The position numbers were made by a program, and so were the translations under genes. Positions 25,801 to 37,800 of a stretch of 64,000 nucleotides of DNA are shown here, piece by piece. Within the stretch, counting starts at the first letter, position 1, and every line of letters begins with the position of its first letter. The notes below the pieces were generated by a model. It ran no database searches and was not told the origin of the DNA. It saw nothing but the letters and a program-made list of their open reading frames with translations. Origin of the DNA: Cryptomeria japonica (Eukaryota > Streptophyta > Pinopsida > Cupressales > Cupressaceae); assembly GCF_030272615.1 (NCBI RefSeq), contig NC_081405.1, positions 152,748,113 through 152,812,112 of the forward strand. The letters run 5' to 3'.

Positions 25801-28800
25801 ACTTTGAATTAGTGTGTTGAGACTTAGTGAGGACACATTGATCCAAGTATGAGTTAGGTTCAGCGAGTGATCCGTAATCTATAAGGATAGTCTTGATCAG
25901 CTTGTAAACAATAGATATCAATTCTTAGTTTAAGAGAACGCCCATTATTGAAATTAATTGTAATAACACCTGCAGGGTGTTAATTCAAATCCACATGAAA
26001 ATTTTGCAATCAGTCAAATCCTAGCTCTTTTTGATCACCAAGTTCTTGGTGCGGGCAAGGTGAGAGCATGCAGGGACTAGAATGAGGACAGTGGAATTAA
26101 ACTGAAAGATATTGGTGGCTAGTCATCCAATTTACAGTGTGCTTAGATTCACCCAATTCTAATACACACTAAGCATGGTGGATAAAATAGTGAAAATTAA
26201 AGAAAGGATCAAGTGGATAATTAGATTCATGGAAATGATCAAGCCAACATGATTAATAGTGAAATGCAAATTCTGATCGAGCCAAACTAGCTAAATACAA
26301 GTGGAATTGTGTTAGTGCCAAAATGGCAGCCTAAATTACCCAATTCTAATACACACTAAGCATGGTGGATAAAATAGTGAAAATTAAAGAAAGGATCAAG
26401 CGGATAAATTGACTAAGATTTATTACAATGAAGAACAAGGATCTGGCAGTAAATCATCCAGGATCTTCGAAATATCAAATATTGGTGGAAAATCATTCAG
26501 TTATTACATTTTTTGGATTTTTACAAGAAAATGTAAAACAATGTTTATTTTGTAAATCCATTGAATAAAATCAATGCTTTGAAATAATGGAAATTATTTT
26601 ATACGTTTGCGAAATATGTGGAACCCCAGAATGACTAATGATAAATTACCTGGATATATTCAGAAGCCAAATTAGAACCCAAACTGAAAACAGAAGATTA
26701 ATTGCTGCTGATAAATATTAAATATGAAAGATCTGTTACAATGGTATGGACACCCTTCCAAAATAGTATGGAGTGAAGGGTTTGCTATAGCATACTGAAC
26801 AAGGAGAATAAATGCAGTGTTCAACTAATGTAATGTCCCCTTTTCTCCGAGTGATCAGTTAGAGGAGATTATTAGCCTATTTTATTCCCATAGGCTAATT
26901 GGATTTATTTAAGGGAATAAATTAATTAATTAAATGTTAAATGGTATTAAGTCCTATGGGATTATTTAAATTTAATTAATTAGCAGTTGGACATACTTTA
27001 TTTAATAAAGTCAATTTATAATAATGTCAATGACAAGTTATAAAATAAAGTCACTTTCGAGGGGAAAAGTAATTTAAAAGAGAAATAAAATAAAGTACTA
27101 ATTTTGAAAAGGAAAAGTATTATAAAAGGAGGAAAAAGTGCAACGAAGATTCATTCTTGAGTTGTTATTTTCAAAGAAACTTTTCCTTGAGAGCTTGAGA
27201 GCTTTAGCTTGTAGGTTTAGTAAACCCAAGGACGGAAACCCTAGAGGTTTTGGCTATTTGGATGGAAACCCAGATCAGCCCACTTGGTGAATTCATCTCA
27301 GGATTCACAGTTGCACAACATTGATCAGTTTTCATGGAGATTCGATGATCTATCTTGAAAATTTTCAGAGGGTTTGTTATTTTATGCATGGAGGCATTCC
27401 AGGGTATGTCTTACTTGATGGCATTAGGCATTTTCTGATTTGTAAACAGCAGCATGTGTTTGCAAAAAGAAATGCATTTCTATATCAAAAGAATTCCAGA
27501 ATTCCATTGGCTTATTTAGATTCTCTATATTTCATTGAGTGATATCCTTGAAAATCTATATTGTTCATCTTGCATGTTCAATCTGCATGTTTGCATGTTG
27601 CAATATTACATTATGATGAAACAAAACATGAATAAAAACAAAAACCCAAATAAGATTTGAAGCATTATCCGAGACCAGATATTTCAACTAATATAGTGAT
27701 GCAATCAGAATAATAACAGTATGATGGCATGGAAAGAGGGTACGGCCCAACAAGGGCAAGTACAACAGCCTTAGAAGGTGGTTGACACCTTTTAGAATTT
27801 AAAGGACATACCAGCACAAATAGTATTTAAGAAAAAGGTGTGATTACGAATGAACTTCAAATATTTGTAGTGTTTCAGCAACTATAAACAAAAAAAAAAG
27901 TCATTAGCACTTATTATGAATTCCTTGCAGATTACATAATGCCCAATCATAGAGGGTCAATATCATTAGTATGGCCTAACTCAAAAACAATCTATAAGGC
28001 CAGGAATATGCAACAGGACAACCTGTATTAGACTTCTGTGATAGGAAATACAAATGATTAGTATGGCTGGATGCTAAGGAATAACCCCAAAAGCTCATTT
28101 CCCAAACTCACATATTTTTTGTTTCATATATTTTGTATGGCTTGCATATATCATAAACTCTCCAAATATTGATTAATAAGAAATGACAACAACAATAATA
28201 ACCCTCAACCCAAAACTGAAATCATCCACTTGAAGCAATAATAGAAAACTTAAATGTCATGGAAAATCTAACATCAAAATTTGGAAATGATCAAAACCAC
28301 ACTCAAACTGGATACTAAAAACTTATCAGCTAAAGCACATTGTCAATCTTTGTATGGAACTGCACTGAAAACTATGATGGTTTTCATCTTCGAAGCCAAC
28401 AAATCCAAAGGATTTTTCATCCTCAAAATGAAAAAACACATGCTCATTATTGAGAAATGAATTCATTTAAAAAAGAAAGACCTTTTTCAAAAACATTCCT
28501 CCCTTTTATAACTTTTTTGAGGAAATAAAATAATATTATTTTCTTTTTGACATTTATTCCCTCGAGGTTATAAAAATATAATAAAGTGTCCTTTTTTACT
28601 CTCCTTTTTGACAACTTAAATTAATTATTTAATTATTTTCATAATTTCAAAAAAGGGGCCATGACATTAATTAACAAGAAATGAACAAGAAAATAGGAAG
28701 GACAAAGTTAGAGAACCAACATCATAAGAAGACAAGTTTACCTTAGAGACCTTGTGTGTAAAAGATCTAACATATGTGAGTATATACTCAGCGCTTCAAA

Positions 28801-31800
28801 ATAGTATTACAATAAATTGGTACAGCTTATTTGGGTGTGGACATGTTGCTTAGTTTCAATTTTATTGAATTCATATTTGTCTGAGTTAACAAGATTGAAT
28901 TAATATTGTAGTTTATGCCTGATTTTAATAGGAACATGCATTTGGGAACCTGATCAGCCTTTTTTGAGTCATGGGTTTATTTCTGTTAAATCGATTGTCT
29001 TACAACATGCCTGTTTTAGCTTTTAACCGAGACTAATGAGAACTTTTTGCTGGTATTGGGTGACCGTGTGTGAAAATTGTTGTGTTAGGGCATTGATTTC
29101 GGATTCATTACTTGTAAGGTGATCTTAGATAGATTGTTAATTTATATTGTAGTTTAGGGCTGGTTTTTATCGGGATTTCTGTTTGGGGATTTGGTAAGAT
29201 TTTTTAATCATGTATATTAAGAATTAATGAGAGGGCCTCCAAACAATAGAGAACTCCCAATGACTTCCTCAAGCTTTTTATACCACTTCTTTGCTACTTT
29301 TAGTGTGACAGCTAAGTTACCAGGTTCTCCCCTTAAGGATTCTGATCTTGTACTCAATTGGGCCGAGTACTAGTCTGGCAATAGGTTTCTGTTGAGAGCG
29401 GCCAAAGCGTGTCCCTACTGCCCGAAGTTGGGGTGTGGTAGGGATGTGCCTTGGCTGCTCTTGGCTGCTCTCATGTGCTCCTGCACCTCCAAGTGTAGAT
29501 ATTTAGAAAATGTCAAACAAAAATTAAAAAATATTATTTTTAATTTTTTTTATTTGTAATGATCTTCATGATATTTAACCAAGCAATGACCTCAATCTAG
29601 ATGCCTTTGATGAAGATTGAATACCAAGATACAAATTTTTTATTATATTATTTTTCAAATTTTGTAATTGTAATTATTTTCATGTATGATATATGTATGT
29701 ATGTATGTGTATATATATATACACACACATATTGTTGGAAATGTTGTCATTGATGTCAAAGGTACATAGACATAGTTGTCATTAATGTTGAAGTCATGCC
29801 AAGAAGGGTTCCGTTGTCTACGCATATTATCATTGATGTATGGATGAGATTGTTTGAAGTTTGTCATTGATATAAAAGAAGAGATCCAAGTATGTGGTGC
29901 CACAATGTCATCAAAATTATAGTAGAAGACCAGCAACTCCTTTATAAGGCAGAAGATATATTCATGCAAAGAAGCATCTAATTATTATGTAGACAACAAT
30001 TTATAATGAAGGAGCAACAACTACCCTTGTTAAGATGAAGCATTTTATGGTGGCAGCATATGAATTTGTGAATTAAAGAATATTAAATAATAAAATGATT
30101 TAAATTGTGTTGACCCCTTAATTTGATGCATCCATACCAATGACAAATTGATGTTATGAAGAGGCACCTCTTCATAAGCTATGTCTTTTAATAAAGCCTC
30201 CAACCATGTATTAATAGATGTGTAGGACATAAAGAAGGCAAGTTTCTAATTGGAACATCATATGAAATAAAAGGCAGTGGTTGATTAGAATGAAGAAAAG
30301 ATTTGGGATTTAGTTTTTAAAAAAAGGACATATCCTTTTAGAAAGATCTCTCTTCTAAAAGATGCATCCTTTCATGTGAAAAAAGAAGATATATGGAAGG
30401 TATTAAAAGAGATGAGTGGGAAAAAGATAAATGAATAGATTTAAAAAGGTAATATCTTTTTAGTTGCAAGCAGATTTTAGAAGGAGAAATAATTGAGTTT
30501 CTTATGTGAAGATCATCATACAAACCATAGAAATGGGACTCAGACTCGACAAGGGTGACTCGACTTGGGATTCAACAAAAAAACGTAGCGAAGATTCGGC
30601 AAGACTCAGCAAAGTGAAAAACCCAAGAAATTTAGAGATTTTTAAGTTTCTAAAACTTGTTTCATGCACCCTTTATTAAATAAAATTTGAATACACAATA
30701 ACATCATCAAATAGAAGCTAATTTGATCACATACACAAGTATACATCAATCACATTAGTATAAACACAAATTGTAGCTGAATGAAATAACAAACATAGAT
30801 ATATAAATTATAAATATTGTCAAAATGTATACAAAACTAATGGAATATGAAATCCATGACATCAAATGTTCCACAAAAATATCAAAACAACTACAAGTCT
30901 ATGGCTTAGAGGAGCCTGCATCCTTCCTAGGAAAGCGTCTAAGGTAGGTCCTGGATGATTCAGTAGTCATAGTCTTTGCCCGTGACTCCATTTGACCCTC
31001 ACCAACATCAGTTGTGTTTGTGTCTAGCTTTGCTCGTGCTATAACCCCCTCCTCTGCCATGGCTACAACCGCAACCTTAGCCTCTGTATATGCTTGGTCT
31101 ATCCAATCAAGCTCCTCATCACTAATGACATGATCTGTAGCCTTAGTGATCCAATCAAATTCTGGATTGATCTCCTCTAGTGTGATTGTGGTGGAGTCAT
31201 GGTCCAAAACCTGACTCTGTCTAAGACGGAGGTTGTAATGAACAAAGACTAGATCATTCAACCTCTCCACAAATAGTCTATTGCACCTCTTGGAGTGTAT
31301 GTGCTCAAACATACTCCAATTGCACTCACAACCAGAAGCATTGCATGGTTGGCTCAAAATATGAATGGCTATCCGCTGAGGATATGGTGTTTTAGGACCA
31401 AACATCTACCACCATCTATCTGAGACGAGAAAACAAAAAAAAATCAATCTCATCTGATAATAAATTGAATAATTTATAATTAAAATTATGCTCTTAAAAT
31501 ATATTTTTACCTAGATGCATTTTTGTCCAATCTCTTTGCAAAGTCGATGAGAGAAGACCTCCCCTTCTACATTAGAAAAGCTCTCTATCTCGTGGATTAT
31601 AGTGCTACTATGACCAGACGACATTCACTCTATCACTGAGTAGAGCCCATTAAGAACCTCCTCATCAGCCTTCAAATCAGGGCAGAAATGGAATGCCAAA
31701 TTGAGGAAATAAGCGATTACACGGAGGCGCTTGTGAAGCTGAACTTGCCATCTCTTATCAATGATATCCCAAATGGGACGATACTTACTCTCATCTCCTC

Positions 31801-34800
31801 TGTAGACAGATCTAATGGCCTCCTTGGCCCTATCCATACCCTCGTATATGTAGCCCAATGCGGGCTTCTTCCCATCAGTAACTCGTAGGAGAACTACCAA
31901 GGGCTCAATGAACTGCAAATATTGTGAAACATTATCTAATATCAGTTAACTTCAGTTTGAATGAAAATAAGCAAATAAAAGAAAAGTATGAATAAAAATT
32001 AAAACATAATGTAGAATTTATAAAAAATTTACCTTCACAATCTCAGCATAAGGGGCCCAACAGCCTGGCTCATCCAAAATGCAATCTATCACATCAATCT
32101 CTGCAGCGGTCGTAGCATAGGATGAGAAGTCCACTCCTCACCAACAAACTTACGCCTCAAAGTTGCCTTACATTGAATCAAGAATTGCAATGTGATGAAA
32201 TTGGTGGCAAATCTAGTGATTCGAGGATGAGCCAACTCCTACCTCTTGTATTGCCTCATTAGGCAAAGGACCCATGAATGATTGTATACAAATTTGCAAA
32301 TATTTTTTGCCTTCTCTACACATGTCCTAATCCATGGAAGCTTGCCAATATCCTCCAACATGAGGTCAAGGCAATGGGCGGCACATGGAGACCAAAATAT
32401 AGGTGGATTCCTCTCCACCAAAAGTATACCTGCAACAACATAATTTGCTGCATTATCGGTCACCACTTGTACTACATTCTCCTCACCCACCTTATGTATG
32501 ACCTCCTCTATAGCCTCACATAGGAATGTGACATTTTTTGAATGTGCAGAAGCATCAATGGACTTCAGGAACATGGTGCCACTTGAAATTTGAAAATAAA
32601 GCAAAATCAATGATCATTCAATAAATTTTAAATTAAAATACTAATCACTAACTCAAATTCAAATTATTCAATGCATTGAGAGAAGTAGAATGATCAATCA
32701 CTTGCAGAAGAAACAAGAAAATTCAGGAGCGTCATGTTTCTCCTATCAGTCCAACCATCGGTCATGATGATGCAACCCTTCTTGCTCCATATCTTGCACT
32801 AGTCCTCTAATGTGGATTTTACATCAGCCATTGACTCTGTCAAAATTGGGCCACTTAAGTCAGATTTAGAAAGGGCTTTGAACCCTGCCCCACAAATAGT
32901 GATGGCATCAACCATGCTCTGCCAATAAGGAGATTTGTCACAAATAAATTAAATAAGATAGTATGTCCAATAAAAATTCATTAGAGAAAGCAAACTGTAA
33001 ATATTAAAAATTTAAAACAATCAAATAAAAAGGAATTACCTGGCTGCAAAGAATGAAATGGTGCAATAGTACCAAAATCTCCCAATTGCACATCTAGCTG
33101 CATCATGTACTTCCTTGTTCCAACCCATGCTTTCAAGCAACGGCTGGGCACCAGGAGTAGTGCATGGCTCAAATTATGAATCCATCCTAGATTTACGAAC
33201 TCTAGGACCAATGCTAATACTCCCACTACCATTGGCACTAGCACTAGTAGAAGCACTAGCACTCGCACTAGGACGATATGGTGGCATGTAAGAAGCCTCT
33301 CCAACACAACCAATGCTAGCCAACTCCTCCCTTTGCCTCTTCATTTCTTTTTGCACTTAAAATGTTTCTAGTTGCACTTGGCACTTACGAATAGCCTCGG
33401 GAGGTGCTTCAATGCAAGGCTCAGCATCATGGCCACATATATGGCAAGGTGGTATTTCAATCTATTTATGCCTCCATGAAAAATTGTTTTGCAATATTTA
33501 CATTTTTCCTCTCCCTTTTTTTGCCTAGGAAAATATTCAGTATGTTTTCAAGCAGGATCTCTTCTACCTAGGGTTGTTCTAAGAGCAGGAGTAGACATTG
33601 TGAAAAATATGGTTTTCAAAAGTTGAAGGTTGCTAGAATAAGACACAATTACATAAAAATGAACATTTGTGCATTGTGAAATTATAATCTAATACAAAAA
33701 AACAATGTAATAGAAATGTTTTGAAAAAAAGCAATGTAATAGAATTTCTATTCATTTTCTTTCAAAGAAAGAGCAAACCCTACAATGTACATTGTTTTTT
33801 TTCCAGAAAATTTCTATAATACTTTCTTTGAAAGAAAACGAATAGAAATGTTTTTGTTTTTTTTAAACATATAATTTTTGCTTTGAGAACACCAAAAAAA
33901 CCAAAAAAATTCAATCTTACCTCTTAGAACAAAGTTGAAATGAAATGCAACCTCTTTCCAATCCTTTCTAACAAGCTCTTGATGTGCCAAATGCAAGTAT
34001 TATGCTGCCCCAAGTGATTTGTTGAAGAAATTTTGCTCTTCCTTCTTGCTGGTTGCCCTACTATGCACTCTTGTTTTTCCTCACAACTCACCCTTCTCCT
34101 ATTTTTCTAATACAATGAAATGAGTTCACTTTTAGGGTTAAGGAGGCAAAATAAGTAAAAAACAATTAACTAAAACAATTATTTGAAAGGTTTTTTTATG
34201 TTTTATTTTTTGTTTGACGCTGCTTGAGTCCAGGCATCGGGACTCACTAGGTTCGGGCTGAGTCTGCAAGTCCCTGGACTTGCCAGAATTTGCCCAGGAC
34301 TCAGACGATTTTGAGTCCAGGCCCTTGGGACTTTCCTAGGGTCACCTGGCTCAGGACTCGTAGAGTCTTGGTGAGTCTAGGATCTTTGATACCAGTATTT
34401 GCTTATCCAGGTTGCAAGATGTGCAAATTTTTCAAGGGCCACACTATGCGAATATAACAGGATTGCAATTCCACCACTTCCTCAATGCTACTAAGAATTT
34501 TTCTTTTGGCCACTTTTTGGAAAACCCTTGGGAAAATCTTTCTAACAGTGCACAAATTGTTTGAATCAAATAATATGACAAGGAAAACTAAGCTGCCAAC
34601 ATTTAAAAGGTCATTGGAAGATTTTTCATCAAAGATGCTAATTTAGTTCATGAGGGTGGCACCGACATTTGATTGAGGTCAAATTACAAGATTACTCATT
34701 AATTATATTAGCTTCACAAGGCTTGGGATGTAAACAGTAATATATACAATTATGGACTTGAAATTTGGAATTCCACAACAGGCAAAAATAAACTTGTAAA

Positions 34801-37800
34801 TAGTTTCATTTGATGAGGGAAACATACAGCGAGTCTTTGAAGTTTTAGCTCTATTGTACATTACTAATATCAGCCATTTTGATCATCCTTATATACATCA
34901 TTTCAACCTGTTGTTTGTGTTAGCCAAAATAAAGAAACATGGCAAGATAAATATTATAATTTTAATCCCCATTTTTCTGGCTCTATCTAATAATCTAAAT
35001 TATTGGGGTGTATGTGTTTCTTGAGTGGATATTAATTAACATAAGTGAAGCACTTTAGTGCTCCCCTGTTTCCTTTACAAATGCTTCTTTTAGTTTCTTT
35101 AATTTATTTTGGTGTCTTGTATATATCAGGGAGAAATACAACCTTTCAAACCATACATGCATAGATATCATGTCCCATATCGGTACTCAGAAAGCACAGC
35201 TCCACTTTGGTACTCAATCAAGCGTGCATCAGCTTACATCATTGTTCTCTCCTCATACTCAGCATATGGTGGGCCTTCTTCAAATTCTTTTTAAATGCTT
35301 TTAGTATTGTTCCTTTTCTTTTCCAACTTAAGATTTGTAGATTTAAAGCTGCATGATTTGCTTAACAAACAGTAGACATTTACACAAATTTTCTTTTATC
35401 CAACGGACTTCCTTTACATAAAATGTATGGACATTCAGGAAAAGAAAAAATACAATTAAAGTGGGTGTGTATGGACATAGCCTATTTGGAAAACCAATTT
35501 CTTAGAAATAGAGCATACTAGTCCATTCTCAAACAAAATTTTCCCTACATTTTGTTAATTTCCATAAGGATTTCTTGACAGGGGTTGAATCATATTGACT
35601 CTCTGCAGTTACACAGAGAATTGAGGAGTCATAGTTTACTTCATTATAAGAGCATCGAAACTTTTTGTATTTGGAAATTTTGATTCTGTTCATAGTCTTT
35701 ATTGACTATCTAAACATGCTCTTCGCCTAACTCAAATCAAGTTATCAAACTTAAAATCATACATTAAGAATTAATTATTAAGGGCCAATATTAGTGACCA
35801 AATCTATTATCTGTGTCCTAAAAACTAGTTTGTCAATACAACATTGGCTAAAAGTATTAGAAAGCTTGGATAAATCTGATCACAGCCTCTACAAATTATT
35901 TAGGGCAAATGAACTGTTACATGATCTCTACAGAATCAAATTTACTTAAGAACATAGTTTCAACATTTGAGAAAATTTTAAGAGTGAAAATTTCAGACAA
36001 TTGCTTGTTAAATAAATCCAATAATGCAAACATAAAAGTGACATGGGATGTTTTTAAAGAATCCGAGCATGCTTGTACTAATTTGTAAATTGAGATCTAT
36101 ACAACTTACAAAAATATACAATCTCTAATTAGGATGTCACATTGATAATGATTCATGGAAGTGGAAACAACTCTACACTTTATTTGTGGACTCGACATGA
36201 ATCCACAGGATATAAGGACCCTGAACTGCTGTAGTTGGGTCAAACTTTTAAAATTCTTATAGAAGTTGACATGATATAATATCAATAAATGACACCGCAT
36301 AAGATAAATTTTAAACACTAACCAGCATTTCTAGTATTTTGAATCTTGAAATCATCTCTTTTTGAAAGGAAAAGATATCAATGGTGCCAAATATTGATTT
36401 GCTTTTATTATTTCAGAAACAAATTACTGCAAAAAAATTCAAGATTTATCATTATATGCATGATTCATGCAAAACTAATAACTTATAAATTTGGAAATAA
36501 TTAGGAATGTTATTCAATAAATATAAACTGAATGGATTTTAATTTTTTTAACTAACATTTATGTTGACTACGATTTATTCCTAAGACCAATCAAAATGTA
36601 AAAAGACACTATCTTTACAACTGCTGCCATGGTATCATATGATTTGTTTTTGTATTTTGGAGGTTTAGAATTTTTACTTATCTTAAATTAATTCATAAAG
36701 GCAGAGTTAAACAAGTCATTTAAAAACTGAATCACTGTAAGGAAAGACACCACTTTATGTCAATGAGTCAATGACAATACATTTTTCTACACCAATTTGT
36801 TGAACGCAACATTGTGATAACGGGAAAACTCAACTTCCTGGATATTCAAAAGTTCAACATATAAATTCTTATTTTTGGTATGCTTCCTTTTGAAATTCAT
36901 GCTATAAAATTCCATTATAGTACAAGGGTTCTTCTCTCAAATACTCGTTATATGTAATAAATTAGTTAGATACTTTTGTAGGTGTGAATAGGGATATTAC
37001 CTAACTAGTTCCACTATTAGGCCCCTTTCACATCTTATCACTTAAGCTTCCTTAGGGTACACTCAGGAGTCTTTTTAGAAATCTCTAGGTGTCATGTGAT
37101 CTTATCTTATCTTCTCACTTCATGTAACATATCATAAGATTAAGACACTTGTCATAATCTTATGTTATCCTATGTCTCACCTTGGCCTGTATAACCAAGG
37201 GTCTCTCATACATTGTACATCCATTCTATTTGCATTCTTTGACAGGAATACAGTTTATTCTTATCATATTGATCTTTTGAGTATCTTGTACTTTCCATTT
37301 GGCCTCTAGATCTTGGGTCGCTGTAATGTTCCCTTTCTAGGTGACAAGAGATGAGCAGAGGGTTGACCTTTCATTCGAGTTCCGGTAGGTCAACTAGATG
37401 GTTAGGGGACTCATTCTGAGGAGCATAGAGCTTTGCGGGGGCTCTATGAGCCATTTTGAGCTTTCAGACGACAATTCCTACATTTTAGGGAGGTCTCCTA
37501 TTTTTTAGGGAGAACTAGCAATTAATAGGTTGACCACCCAAGGGACCACGGAGCTGAGCAAGAACCTCTTGGACAGTTTCTGGCAATTTGAGCGAGGTTC
37601 CTATTTTTTAGGAGGAACTGCCAATCAGCCTACAGGGGTTCAGTTGTCAGCAGTGATTATAGCACTTCAGACAGAATTCCAATCTGAGCTCCCAATCTCA
37701 TTTTATTAATAAATAAGGAAATATTAAAGTTTGGACACTTACAGCAGCAATTGAATATGAGAATCAGATCCAAGCAGTTAGAGGGCAGATTTTGGCCAGT

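Larger units (their letters stand above)
7896..35129 (+). other. 27.2 kb phosphatase intron
   Basis: The intron is bounded by gtaagt and atatatcag. It contains LINE scraps, the nested solo LTR/gypsy/LTR stack, convergent LTR-like sequences and a hAT transposon. The exons on both sides remain in phase and intact, so the gene appears to tolerate the insertions. Confidence 0.8.

Noticed and set aside
32278..32523. Plus-strand ORF in the hAT region
   Set aside because: It is the antisense shadow of the DUF659-containing transposase piece on the minus strand.
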